NCBI GenBank assembly: GCA_030837965.1
Contig: JAUTXP010000048.1
Span: 1-47,874, forward strand
Length of the DNA: 47,874 bases
Reading direction: 5' to 3'
Source: Acidimicrobiaceae bacterium
GTDB taxonomy: Bacteria; Actinomycetota; Acidimicrobiia; Acidimicrobiales; JAUTXP01
Every line of letters begins with the position of its first letter. The first letter of the stretch is position 1. This document shows, in pieces, positions 36,426 to 46,675 of the stretch. A program made the position numbers and the translations under genes. The notes under the pieces are model-generated. The model saw only the letters and a list, made by a program, of their open reading frames with translations. It made no database searches and was not told where the DNA came from.

Positions 36426-37711
36426 TCAGGCCAGGAGGCGGGCGATGGCCGACTGGGGGATGACGGCCCAGTCGGGACGGTGCGAGCGCTCGTACAGCAG
36501 CTCGTACACGGCCTTGTCCAGCTCGAAGGCGGTCAGCACCCGCTCGAGCACGGCGTCGTCCGCGGGCACCAGCCCGGCCTCGCGGGCCGGGTCCAGATAC
36601 CCCCGCAGAAAGGCCCGGCGGTTGCGGGCCTCCCACTTGTCGGCCAGCGGCAGGTAGCGCTCCTGGTTGGCCTCGGCCCGCTCGGTCAGGCCGACCTGGG
36701 CCGCGTAGTGGAACGAGCGCAGCATCCCGGCCACGTCCTTGAGCGGCGACGACGGCGCGGTGCGCTCGGCCAGCGGGCGGGCGGGCTCGCCCTCGAAGTC
36801 GAGCACGAACCAACCTGCGTCGGTGCGCAACACCTGGCCCAAGTGGTAGTCGCCGTGGACCCGGATGGCCGGACCGGCGTCGACGGGCGCCACGTCGCGC
36901 AGCGCCCGCACGAAGCGGTCGGCAGCGGCCCCGTCCACGTCGCCCGCGCGCAGCCTGCCCAGCTGGGCCTCGACCAGCGCGGCCCACGCGGCCGGGTCGC
37001 CCGGCGTGCGCCCGAAGGCGTCGGCCAAAGCCGCGTGCAGGCCCGCCGTGGTCTGGCCCAGCCGCTCGGCCTCGGGGGCGAAGTCGCCGCCGCAGTCGCC
37101 CGGCTCCTCGCAGTCGGCCCCGTAGAGGTCGCGCAGCGACGTGAGGGCCAGCGACCAGCCGTCCGCCGCCTCGGCCAGGAATTGCTGGGCGATGGCCAGG
37201 TCGTACGGCTCCCGCCGCCACACCCCCGCAGGGCCGGGCGTGTTCTCGAAGCCGACCTTGCTCAAGGCGGTGACCACCTCGACATCGGGGTTCGGCCCCT
37301 CGGCCAGCCGCCGGAACAGCTTCAGGATCAGCCGGTTGTCGTAGACGAGCGAGGTGTTCGACTGCTCTGCTCCGGTCGGGCGCACATGCTCGGCCGACTC
37401 GCCCGGCGCCACCAGGCCGAGCAGGGCCAGCCCCAGTTCCGGGTCGAGGGTGGCGTCATAGACGAGGAGTCCGTCGATGGTGCCGAGCACGGCCGACTCC
37501 TGCCCCTGCACAAACGACGGCGGCTCGGTGGCCGGGCGGGTGCCGATCACCAGTTGGTAGGTCGACCCGCCCGACTCCACCAGGGCCCAGCCCAACCCGG
37601 GCGCGGCCTCTTCGATGCGGGCTACCGCGGCCTCGCCCGCCTCCTGCCCCGCGAACCAGCGCTGCCGAGGCAGATAGTCGGGGAGCAGCTTCTCCAACGC
37701 GGCGGCGCCGA

Positions 37712-37715
<4 letters not shown>
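36426..37715 (-). CDS. mak: Maltokinase (aminoglycoside-phosphotransferase fold)
   Basis: 429 residues. It phosphorylates maltose to maltose-1-phosphate, the donor used by GlgE. LLPDYLPRQRWFAGQ at the start is the typical N-terminal cap. The kinase core has VHGDYHLGQVL (catalytic Asp) and VLDFEGEPARPL (metal-binding DFE). The GTG start (37715) overlaps the treS stop in a GTGA, the usual arrangement for the pair and in some species a fusion. Longer upstream translation of this frame lies inside treS and is not real. The stop is followed within 3 nt by the 31-bp palindrome. Confidence 0.93.
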
Positions 37716-39388
<1,673 letters not shown>

Positions 39389-39462
39389 GCTCACCCCCAC
39401 TGGCCTACCACTGCGGGCCGCGGACCGAAACCCGACGGACCGGGGGGAGCGTGGTGGGCAGG

Positions 39463-39468
39463 TAGCTT
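39463..39468 (+). promoter_or_regulatory. -10 box for a leaderless glgP transcript
   Basis: TAGCTT ends 7 nt before the ATG at 39476, so transcription would begin at the start codon. No ribosome site is visible, which agrees with a leaderless mRNA. Confidence 0.4.
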
Positions 39469-39475
39469 CGGGGCC

Positions 39476-42004
39476 ATGCGGGCCCTGAGAAGCTTCACCG
39501 TCCGAGCCAGGCTGCCGGAGCCGCTGGCCGCCCTTCACGGACTGGCCATGAACCTGCGTTGGTCGTGGGACGGTCGCACCCGCGATCTGTTCCGCTGGGT
39601 CGACCCGGCCACGTGGGAGGTGACCGGACACGATCCCGTCCGGCTGCTCGGGCTCGTCCGAAGGGAGCGGCTCGAAGCCCTGTCGAACGACCCTGCCTTC
39701 ATGTCGTACCTGGGCGAGGTGAGCGCCGACCTCGAGCGCTATTTGAGCGCGCCGCTGTGGTTCCAAAAACGCGAGAGCACTCTGCGGGCGGTGGCCTACT
39801 TCTCGCCCGAGTTCGGCATCGCCGAGGCCCTTCCCCAGTACAGCGGCGGCCTGGGCGTGCTGGCGGGCGACCACCTCAAGGCCGCGTCGTCCCTCGGCGT
39901 GCCGCTGGTGGGCATGGGGCTGTTCTACCGGCAGGGCTACTTCCGACAAGAGCTCAATGCGGACGGGTGGCAGCAGGAGCGCTACCCCGTGCTCGACCCA
40001 CACGCCATGGCCCTCACCCTCGTGGAGGGTGCTCGTTTGGAGGTCGACCTGGCGGGCGTGCCGCTGCACGCGCAGGTGTGGCGGGCCGACGTGGGCCGGG
40101 TGCGGCTCTACATGCTGGACGCCGACATCGACGAGAACACCGAGGAGGGCAGGGCCGTCACCGACCGGCTCTATGGCGGCGGCACCGAGCACCGCATCCG
40201 CCAGGAGATCCTGCTCGGCGTGGGCGGCGTTCGGGCGTTGGACGCAGTGGGCGAGGAGACCCAGGTCTTCCATACCAACGAGGGCCACGCCGGGTTCCTC
40301 GGGCTGGAGCGCATCCGCAGGCTGATGACAGGCGAGGGCTTGACGTTTGCCGAGGCCGTGGAAGCGGTGCGGGCCGGGACGATCTTCACCACGCATACGC
40401 CGGTGCCCGCGGGCATCGACCGGTTCCCGCGCGAGCTGATGGAGCGGTATTTCAAGTCGTGGGCCGACGAGTGCGGCGTGCCCTTCGACGACCTCATGGC
40501 CCTGGGCCACCAGCCCGACGAGCCCAAGGACCAACCCTTCAACATGGCCGTCATGGGCCTGCGCTTGGCGGGCATGTCCAACGGGGTGTCCAAGCTGCAC
40601 GGCGAGGTGAGCAGGACGATGTTCTCCGGGCTGTGGCCCGAGGTGCCGGCGGAGGAGTCCCCCATCACGTCGGTCACCAATGGGGTGCACGCGTACACGT
40701 GGGTGTCCGACGAGATGGACGACTTGTTGTCGCGCTACGTCCTGCCCGACTGGAGCCAGGCCGAGGGCGACGACTGGAGCAGGCTCGACAACGCCCGCGA
40801 CGACGAGCTGTGGCGCGTGCGCGAGCAGGGCAGGGAGCGGCTGGTCGCCTTCGTGCGGGCCCGACTGAAGACGTCGTTGAAGGCCCAGGGACTGAGCGAC
40901 TCGGACACGGCGTGGTGCGACGAGGTGCTCGACCCGCGCATCATCACCCTGGGGTTCGCCCGGCGGTTCGCGGCCTACAAGCGGGCCACGCTGTTGCTGT
41001 CGCAGCCCGAGCGGCTGAAGGCGCTGCTGCTCTCGCCTGACCGGCCCGTGCAACTGGTGTTCGCGGGCAAGGCCCATCCGGCCGACGACATCGGCAAGGC
41101 CATGATCCGCGAGATCGTGCAGTTCTCGCGTGACCCGTCGATCCGCCACCGCATCGTGTTCGTGGAGGACTACGACATCGCCGTGGCCCGCACTCTGTAC
41201 CAAGGCAGCGACGTGTGGCTCAACAACCCGCGCCGGCCCCAGGAGGCGTGCGGCACGTCGGGCGAGAAGGCCGCGCTCAACGGGGCGTTGAACTGCTCCG
41301 TGCTGGACGGGTGGTGGGACGAGATGTTCGACGGCGAGAACGGCTGGGCCATCTCGTCGGCCGAGGGCATCGAGGACTTGGAGCGCAGGGACGAGCTGGA
41401 GGCCAACAGCCTGTACGAGATCCTCGAGCATCAGGTCGTGCCCCTCTTCTACGAGCGGGTCGAGGGACCGGTGCCCCGGCGCTGGGTGCGGCGGGTCAAG
41501 TCGTCATTGCTGTCGCTGGGGCCGCGGGTCGTGGCCTCGCGGATGGTGCGCGACTACGTACAGGCCATGTACGAGCCCGTGTCCCGACGGGCCGACGTGC
41601 TCACCGGCGACGGGCACGGCCGGGCCCGGGCCCTGGCCGGGTGGAAGGCACGGGTGCGGGCGGGCTGGGACGACGTGCACGTCGACGCGGTGGAGTGCGA
41701 CGCAGGGCTCGCCGACCTCGGCGCCGACCGGACGGTGTCGGCCGACGTGGCCCTGGGCTCGCTGACGGGCGACGACGTGCAGGTGCAGTTGGCCCACGGT
41801 CCGGTGGGCCCCAACGACGAGATCGTCGAGCCTGCGGTGGTGCCCATGGACCTGCTCGGCCCGGCCGAGCGGGACGGGCACTATCGGTACTCGGGCAGCT
41901 TCGCCTGCGGCCACGCGGGCCGGTACGGATTCAGCGTGCGGGTGGTGCCCTCCCACCCCGACCTGGCCGACCCGGCCGAGATGGGCTGCGTCGTCTGGGC
42001 CTAA
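39476..42004 (+). CDS. glgP: Alpha-glucan (glycogen) phosphorylase
   Basis: 842 residues from ATG 39476. It releases glucose-1-phosphate from glycogen. It belongs to the shorter alternative phosphorylase family: an N-terminal LHGLAMNLRWSWDGRTRDLF segment, AYFSPEFGIAEALPQYSGGLGVLAGDHLKAAS, HTPVPAGIDRF, and the PLP lysine in ACGTSGEKAALNGALN followed by SVLDGWWDE. The last ~100 residues form a small beta domain. Divergent from treS; a 31-bp palindrome follows 15 nt after the stop. Upstream in-frame open sequence is antisense to treS and is not part of the gene. Confidence 0.95.
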   Translation: MRALRSFTVRARLPEPLAALHGLAMNLRWSWDGRTRDLFRWVDPATWEVTGHDPVRLLGLVRRERLEALSNDPAFMSYLGEVSADLERYLSAPLWFQKRESTLRAVAYFSPEFGIAEALPQYSGGLGVLAGDHLKAASSLGVPLVGMGLFYRQGYFRQELNADGWQQERYPVLDPHAMALTLVEGARLEVDLAGVPLHAQVWRADVGRVRLYMLDADIDENTEEGRAVTDRLYGGGTEHRIRQEILLGVGGVRALDAVGEETQVFHTNEGHAGFLGLERIRRLMTGEGLTFAEAVEAVRAGTIFTTHTPVPAGIDRFPRELMERYFKSWADECGVPFDDLMALGHQPDEPKDQPFNMAVMGLRLAGMSNGVSKLHGEVSRTMFSGLWPEVPAEESPITSVTNGVHAYTWVSDEMDDLLSRYVLPDWSQAEGDDWSRLDNARDDELWRVREQGRERLVAFVRARLKTSLKAQGLSDSDTAWCDEVLDPRIITLGFARRFAAYKRATLLLSQPERLKALLLSPDRPVQLVFAGKAHPADDIGKAMIREIVQFSRDPSIRHRIVFVEDYDIAVARTLYQGSDVWLNNPRRPQEACGTSGEKAALNGALNCSVLDGWWDEMFDGENGWAISSAEGIEDLERRDELEANSLYEILEHQVVPLFYERVEGPVPRRWVRRVKSSLLSLGPRVVASRMVRDYVQAMYEPVSRRADVLTGDGHGRARALAGWKARVRAGWDDVHVDAVECDAGLADLGADRTVSADVALGSLTGDDVQVQLAHGPVGPNDEIVEPAVVPMDLLGPAERDGHYRYSGSFACGHAGRYGFSVRVVPSHPDLADPAEMGCVVWA

Positions 42005-42019
42005 CCGCCCCCCTTCGCG

Positions 42020-42050
42020 CTTTTCCACAGCACCTGCTGCTGTGGAAACG
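42020..42050. repeat. 31-bp palindrome, copy 6 of 7 (inverted loop, one diverged end)
   Basis: The loop reads CCTGC on the plus strand. The right arm ends GGAAACG instead of GGAAAAG, but flanking CGCG/CGCG restores outer pairing. It sits between the convergent stops of glgP (15 nt away) and the enoyl-CoA hydratase gene (35 nt away). Confidence 0.9.
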
Positions 42051-42085
42051 CGCGGGGGCGCGGCGCTGCCGGGTCGGCGGCGGGG

Positions 42086-42874
42086 TCAGCGGCCGGTGAA
42101 GGTGGCTTGGCCGGGGCCGTGGGCGAGGAAGGACTCGACGCCGACTCGGGCGTCGTCGGTGTCGAAGACCTGGGCGAACAGGTCCTGCTCCAACTTCAGC
42201 CCATCTGCAAGGGGCATCGACATGCCCTCGTCCACGGCCCGCTTGGCCAGGCCTTGGGCCACCACGGGCCCGGCCGCGAACGACGCGGCCCACGCCACGG
42301 CCGCATCGAACACCTCGGCGTCGGGAACGACCCGGTCGACCAGACCGAGAGCCAGAGCCTCATCGGCCGCGACCTGGCGCCCGCTCAGGATCAGTTCCTT
42401 GGCCCGCGCCGCGCCCACCAGTCGGGCCAGACGCTGCGTGCCGCCGCCGCCCGGGATGATCCCCAACAGGATCTCGGGCTGCCCCAGCTTGGCCCCCTCC
42501 CCCACCACCCTGAAGTCGCACGCCAGCGCCAGCTCGCACCCGCCCCCGAGCGCGTAGCCCGTCACCGCGGCGATGGTCACCCGGGGCACAGCGGCCAACG
42601 TGTTGAGGGCGTCCATGAACTGCGCGCCCACGGTCCGGGCCTCGGCCGAGCCGCCGAACTCCTTGATGTCGGCCCCCGCCGCGAACACCCGCTCGCCGCC
42701 CCACACCACTGCCGCGCCCGGCGGGTCGTCGGTCAGCTCACGGGCCACCACCGCCAACTGTCGCAACAGCTCGGAGGACAAGGCGTTCATCTTGGGCCGG
42801 TCCAAGCGGACCACGGCCACGCCGTCGGATCGGCGCTCAACGCTCACGAACTGTTCAGAGATCTGTTCGGACAT
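42086..42874 (-). CDS. Enoyl-CoA hydratase/isomerase family protein
   Basis: 262 residues with a full crotonase fold. The oxyanion-hole segments are VFAAGADIKEFGG and YALGGGCELALACDFRV. The glutamate positions fit LGQPEILLGIIPGGGGTQRL, in which both Glu-region residues of true hydratases are kept. It hydrates trans-2-enoyl-CoAs in beta-oxidation (family knowledge). It begins MSEQISEQF, a duplication seen also in DNA. It follows meaB by 10 bp and probably shares a transcript with nifU-like and meaB. Confidence 0.92.
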   Translation of the reverse strand: MSEQISEQFVSVERRSDGVAVVRLDRPKMNALSSELLRQLAVVARELTDDPPGAAVVWGGERVFAAGADIKEFGGSAEARTVGAQFMDALNTLAAVPRVTIAAVTGYALGGGCELALACDFRVVGEGAKLGQPEILLGIIPGGGGTQRLARLVGAARAKELILSGRQVAADEALALGLVDRVVPDAEVFDAAVAWAASFAAGPVVAQGLAKRAVDEGMSMPLADGLKLEQDLFAQVFDTDDARVGVESFLAHGPGQATFTGR

Positions 42875-42883
42875 CTGCTCGAC
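42848..42883 (-). repeat. Degenerate 12-bp x3 tandem repeat over the enoyl-CoA hydratase start
   Basis: GAACTGTTCAGA (42848-42859), GATCTGTTCGGA (42860-42871) and CATCTGCTCGAC (42872-42883) share a 12-bp period. The ATG (42874-42872) is at the boundary of the second and third units. Confidence 0.65.
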
Positions 42884-42884
42884 G

Positions 42885-43835
42885 CTAGCCGGCCGCGTCC
42901 AACAGGCGCTCCGCCGCGGTGTAGGGATCGACGCGCCGGGCCACCAACTCGGCCTTCAGGGCCTCGTACGCCTGGCTGCCCGTGGCCTTTCTGGCCCGCT
43001 GCTCCAGACGGTGCAAGACGATCTCACGCAACTCGTCGGTCAGCCGCCGCTCCCGACGGACCCCAAGCTCGCCGCTCGACTCCAGGTACTCGCGATGCGA
43101 CGCGATGGCGGCCCACATGTCGTCCACCCCTTCGCCCTTGGCCGCCACCGTCCGCACCACCGGCGGGCGCCACTCGCCCATGTGCATGTTCATGTCGAGC
43201 ATGTTGTTGAGATCGCGCTCGGCCTCCTGCACGCCGGGCCGGTCCGCCTTGTTGATGACGAACAGGTCGGCCACCTCGAGCAGCCCGGCCTTGTTGGCCT
43301 GCACGGCGTCGCCCCAGCCTGGGTTCACCACCACCACCGTCGTGTCCGCCGCCCCTGCGATCTCGACCTCGACCTGGCCCACGCCCACCGTCTCCACCAA
43401 CACATACGGCAAGCCCGCCGCGTCCAGCACGCGGATGGCCTCGGGCGTGGCCAGGGACAGACCGCCCAAGTGCCCCCGCGTCGCCATCGACCGGATGAAC
43501 ACGCCGTGGTCGGTGGCGTGGTCCTGCATGCGCACCCGGTCGCCCAGGATGGCGCCGCCGGTGAACGGAGACGACGGGTCGATCGCGAGCACGCCGACCT
43601 CCACGCCGTCGCCTCGCACGGACGTGATGAGCCGGTTCGTCAGGGTCGACTTGCCCGCACCCGGCGCGCCCGTGATGCCGACCGTGTAGGCCTGGCCGCC
43701 CCTCGGATAGGTCAGCCGACCGACGACCCGGGCGTCGTCACCGCCCCGCTCGACCAGTGAGATGAGGCGGGCCAGCGCGGCACGGTCGCCGGCCACAGCC
43801 GCGTCGACAAGGGTCTGGGGGTCGCGGGTCCGCAT
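42885..43835 (-). CDS. meaB: MeaB/ArgK-type GTPase, methylmalonyl-CoA mutase chaperone
   Basis: 316 residues. The G1 P-loop GAPGAGKSTLTNRL is at about residues 56-70. GVLAIDPSSPFTGGAILGDRVRM and the following RSMATRGHLGGLS are diagnostic of MeaB. The G3 region is VETVGVGQVEVEIA and the G4 motif is NKAD. It loads and protects the B12 cofactor of methylmalonyl-CoA mutase, or a related mutase, none of which is in the window. It lies 24 bp after the NifU-like gene and 10 bp before the enoyl-CoA hydratase gene; a propionate or branched-acid catabolic link is inference. Confidence 0.94.
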   Translation of the reverse strand: MRTRDPQTLVDAAVAGDRAALARLISLVERGGDDARVVGRLTYPRGGQAYTVGITGAPGAGKSTLTNRLITSVRGDGVEVGVLAIDPSSPFTGGAILGDRVRMQDHATDHGVFIRSMATRGHLGGLSLATPEAIRVLDAAGLPYVLVETVGVGQVEVEIAGAADTTVVVVNPGWGDAVQANKAGLLEVADLFVINKADRPGVQEAERDLNNMLDMNMHMGEWRPPVVRTVAAKGEGVDDMWAAIASHREYLESSGELGVRRERRLTDELREIVLHRLEQRARKATGSQAYEALKAELVARRVDPYTAAERLLDAAG

Positions 43836-43859
43836 GGCGGCGGGCGACGTTAGACGGGC

Positions 43860-44120
43860 TTAGTACGCGTCTTCGAAGTCGACATCGAAGTCGATGCCCT
43901 TGGCCCGGACCTCGCTCAGGCCCGGCACCCGGTCGCGCAGGATGCGCTCGATGCCCGCCTTCAGCGTCATGCTCGACATCGGGCAGCCGCCGCAGGCGCC
44001 CAGCAACTCGATGTCGACCACGCCAGTCTCCTCGTCGAAGCTCAGGACGCGCATGTCCCCGCCGTCCGACTGGAGGGCGGGGCGAATGGCGTCCACGGCT
44101 TCGAGGAGGGCTGCTTCCAT
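43860..44120 (-). CDS. NifU C-terminal-domain Fe-S scaffold protein
   Basis: 86 residues from ATG 44120 (MEAALLEAVDAIRPALQSDG). The NifU C-terminal domain is complete: LQSDGGDMRVLSFD then VDIELLGACGGCPMSSMTLKAGIERIL, where the CxxC holds a 4Fe-4S cluster for transfer to targets. The tail is acidic (DFDVDFEDAY). The long upstream extension of this frame reads through the 31-bp palindrome and is not credible. Sulfur may come from the desulfurase at 20297. Confidence 0.92.
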   Translation of the reverse strand: MEAALLEAVDAIRPALQSDGGDMRVLSFDEETGVVDIELLGACGGCPMSSMTLKAGIERILRDRVPGLSEVRAKGIDFDVDFEDAY

Positions 44121-44165
44121 GACCTCACGGTAGAACACGCCCGCTCCACGGAAACATTCCGCCAT

Positions 44166-44196
44166 CTTTTCCACAGCAGCAGGTGCTGTGGAAAAG
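44166..44196. repeat. 31-bp palindrome, copy 7 of 7, after murA
   Basis: Identical to copy 1. It lies 35 nt past the murA stop and 45 nt upstream of the NifU-like start, both on the minus strand. Confidence 0.92.
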
Positions 44197-44231
44197 TTCG
44201 GGGGGTCGACGGGTCGGGCGTCGTCGGGGGG

Positions 44232-45497
44232 CTAGGCGGGCGTGCGGGACAGGGTGACGTCGGCGCCGATCGATCGGAGCTTGCCCGCGAAGTCCTCGTA
44301 GCCCCGCTCGACGTGCTCCGAGTCGGTCACCACCGTCTCCCCCTCTGCCCCCAGCCCCGCCAGCACCAGCGCCGCGCCCGCCCTGATGTCCGGCGCCTTG
44401 ACCGGTGCCCCGCTCAACCGCTCGACCCCCCGTACCACGGCGTGATGGCCCTGGATGCGGATGTCGGCGCCCATGCGCACCAGTTCGGCCACATAGCGGA
44501 ACCGGTCGGCGAACAGGTTCTCGGTCACGATGCCCACGCCGTCGGCCAGACTCAGCATGGCCACCAGTACCGGCTTGTAGTCGGTGGCCACGCCTGGATA
44601 CGGAAGGGTCGACACGTCCACCGAGGACAGACGCCCCGACGATGACGCCCACAGCCCCGACCCCGTGGGCGAGGTGCGCAGTCCCATCTCGCCCAGCTTC
44701 TGCAACAGCATGTCCATGTGGTCGGATCGGGCCCCCTCGAGCAGGATCTCGCCCCCCGCGATGCCGACCGCGGCCAGGAACGTGGCCGCCTCGACCCGGT
44801 CGGGAATGACCTCGTGCTCCACGGGCGACAGCTCGTGCACGCCCTCCACCTCGATGGTCGACGTGCCCGCGCCCACCACTCGCGCCCCCATGCGGTTCAA
44901 GAACGCGGCCAGGTCGGCGATCTCGGGCTCACGGGCCGCGTTGTCGATCACGGTCGTGCCCTTGGCCAGCACCGCGGCCATCAAGAGGTTCTCGGTGGCG
45001 CCCACACTCGGAAACTCCAAGAGCACCCGCGTGCCGAGCAACTCCGCGGCCCTGGCCTCGATGGTGCCGTGGGCGAACGAGAACTCGGCGCCCAAGGCCT
45101 CCAGCCCTTGCAAGTGCAAGTCGATGGGCCGCGACCCGAAGTCGTCGCCGCCGGGCATCGACACCCGGGCCTGTCCGAAGGCGCCCAACAGCGGGCCGAG
45201 CACCACGATCGACGCCCGCATGCGCTCGACCAGCTCGTAGGGCGCCTCGGGGGTCACATCGCTGAACCGGGTGATCGACAGGCCCGCGCCGTCGGGGTCC
45301 CGCTTCACGTCCACACCCATGGAGACCAACAGGTCGCACATGATCTCCACGTCGGCGATGTGGGGCACGTTGCGCAGGCGGTGCGTGCCCTCGGCCAGCA
45401 GGGTCGCGGCCATGAGCTTCAACACGGAGTTCTTGGCCCCGCCAATAGGGACGGAGCCCTCCAGCCGCGGCCCCGGCCGCACCACGTAGTGCCCCAC
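44232..45497 (-). CDS. murA: UDP-GlcNAc 1-carboxyvinyltransferase, Asp-type active site
   Basis: 421 residues from GTG 45497. First committed step of peptidoglycan synthesis: transfer of enolpyruvate from PEP to UDP-GlcNAc. Lys22 (IGGAKNSVLKL) is conserved, as are SVGATENLLMAA and DRVEAATFLAA. The residue that is Cys115 in E. coli is Asp118 here (MPGGDDFGSRPIDLH). Known Asp-type enzymes, such as that of M. tuberculosis, are active but not alkylated by fosfomycin. A CATACT element 7 nt upstream suggests a leaderless transcript. Divergent from the M20 peptidase gene across 23 bp. Confidence 0.95.
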   Translation of the reverse strand: MGHYVVRPGPRLEGSVPIGGAKNSVLKLMAATLLAEGTHRLRNVPHIADVEIMCDLLVSMGVDVKRDPDGAGLSITRFSDVTPEAPYELVERMRASIVVLGPLLGAFGQARVSMPGGDDFGSRPIDLHLQGLEALGAEFSFAHGTIEARAAELLGTRVLLEFPSVGATENLLMAAVLAKGTTVIDNAAREPEIADLAAFLNRMGARVVGAGTSTIEVEGVHELSPVEHEVIPDRVEAATFLAAVGIAGGEILLEGARSDHMDMLLQKLGEMGLRTSPTGSGLWASSSGRLSSVDVSTLPYPGVATDYKPVLVAMLSLADGVGIVTENLFADRFRYVAELVRMGADIRIQGHHAVVRGVERLSGAPVKAPDIRAGAALVLAGLGAEGETVVTDSEHVERGYEDFAGKLRSIGADVTLSRTPA

Positions 45498-45504
45498 GGC
45501 CGTC

Positions 45505-45512
45505 AGTATGCT
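45505..45512. promoter_or_regulatory. Overlapping divergent -10 boxes of murA and the M20 peptidase gene
   Basis: TATGCT on the plus strand (45507-45512) is 8 nt from ATG 45521. CATACT on the minus strand (45510-45505) is 7 nt from GTG 45497. The two hexamers share four base pairs, so the two promoters cannot be occupied at once. Confidence 0.5.
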
Positions 45513-45520
45513 CGCCGCCG

Positions 45521-46675
45521 ATGCGGGACCACGTCGACGACCGGGCCGTGGTCGCGCTGACCCAGGCCCTCGTCTCCATCGACACCCAGAACCCGCCGGG
45601 CCACGAGCACGCGGCCATCGGCACGTGCAAGGAGGCACTGGCCCCGTTCGACGCCGCCTTCGAGGAGTTCGAGGTCGCGTCCGGGCGCACATCGCTGCTG
45701 GCCACCATCACCACCGGCGACGGCCCCGACCGGCCGACCCTGATCGTGAACGGCCACCTCGACGTGGTGCCGGTCGACTTCTCGGGTTGGAAGCACGACC
45801 CGTTCGGCGCGGAGGAGCACGAAGGCCGGGTCTACGGCCGGGGCACGGCCGACATGAAAGGCGGCATCGCCGCCGCGGTCGAGGCCTTGTACGCGCTGCG
45901 CCGAGCGGGTCGGGCGCCGTCGTGCAACCTGGCCTTCCACCTGGTCGCCGACGAGGAGCGGGGCGGGGCCTTCGGCACCGACGCGCTGGTGGCCGCGGGG
46001 AAGGTCAAAGGACAGGCCTGCCTGATCCCCGAGCCCACCGGCATGAACGTGTGCGTGGCCGAGCGGGGCCTGCTCGTGGCCGACGTCGAGGTCCACGGCA
46101 CGCCCGCCCACGGCAGCGAGCCGCGCAACGGCGTGTCGGCCATCGAGGAGGCGGCCAAGGTCGTCCTCGCCCTCCACGCGGCCGACTTCGGCCCGCCCGA
46201 CCACCCGCTGCTCGGCAGGCCCACGTCCAACATCGGTGTGATCACCGGCGGCAGCGGTCACAACACGGTGGCCGAGCACTGCACCTTCCAGATCGACCGC
46301 CGCCTGCTCCCCGGCGTGACCATGCAGGACGCAGTGGACGAGCTTCGAGCCAGGATCGACGCCGCGGGCGGGCCCGGCCTGCGCTACGACCTCGAAGTCG
46401 TCGTCTACGGCGAGGCATCCGAGTTGGATCCCGACCATGCCTTCGCCCGGCAGGTCGCGGCCGCGGTGGCCAAGACAGGACACGCCCCCGACACCATTGG
46501 GATGCCCTTCACGACCGACGCCCGCTTCGTTCGCAACCAGGCGGGCATCCCGGCCGTGGTGTGCGGACCCGGAGCGGTGGCCCAGGCCCATACCTTCGAC
46601 GAGTTCGTCACGGTCGACGCCCTCGTGCACGCGTCGGCCGCCTTCGCCGAGCTGTTCGCCTCGTTCGGAATGTGA
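45521..46675 (+). CDS. M20-family metallopeptidase (ArgE/DapE type)
   Basis: 384 residues. The di-zinc site is NGHLDVVPVD (His, Asp), YGRGTADMKGGIAA (bridging Asp) and VADEERGGAFGT (catalytic Glu and ligand). A dimerisation lid follows (GTPAHGSEPRNGVSAIE), with the final His in AQAHTFDEFV. Members remove acyl groups from amino acids (succinyl-DAP, acetylornithine) or hydrolyse small peptides. Pairing with murA makes DapE-like activity in lysine/peptidoglycan precursor supply attractive, but ArgE or carboxypeptidase roles are equally open. Its stop overlaps the next start in a GTGA. Confidence 0.88.
   Translation: MRDHVDDRAVVALTQALVSIDTQNPPGHEHAAIGTCKEALAPFDAAFEEFEVASGRTSLLATITTGDGPDRPTLIVNGHLDVVPVDFSGWKHDPFGAEEHEGRVYGRGTADMKGGIAAAVEALYALRRAGRAPSCNLAFHLVADEERGGAFGTDALVAAGKVKGQACLIPEPTGMNVCVAERGLLVADVEVHGTPAHGSEPRNGVSAIEEAAKVVLALHAADFGPPDHPLLGRPTSNIGVITGGSGHNTVAEHCTFQIDRRLLPGVTMQDAVDELRARIDAAGGPGLRYDLEVVVYGEASELDPDHAFARQVAAAVAKTGHAPDTIGMPFTTDARFVRNQAGIPAVVCGPGAVAQAHTFDEFVTVDALVHASAAFAELFASFGM

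Noticed and set aside
36058-37221. Long N-terminal extension of the PHM-like protein frame
   Set aside because: It lies opposite the maltokinase gene region and passes through a palindrome. A signal peptide and AGGAGG site mark the true start at 36057.
44121-44174. Upstream start of the NifU-like gene at 44174
   Set aside because: The extra residues are encoded by the 31-bp palindrome and the spacer; domain homology begins at the ATG at 44120.
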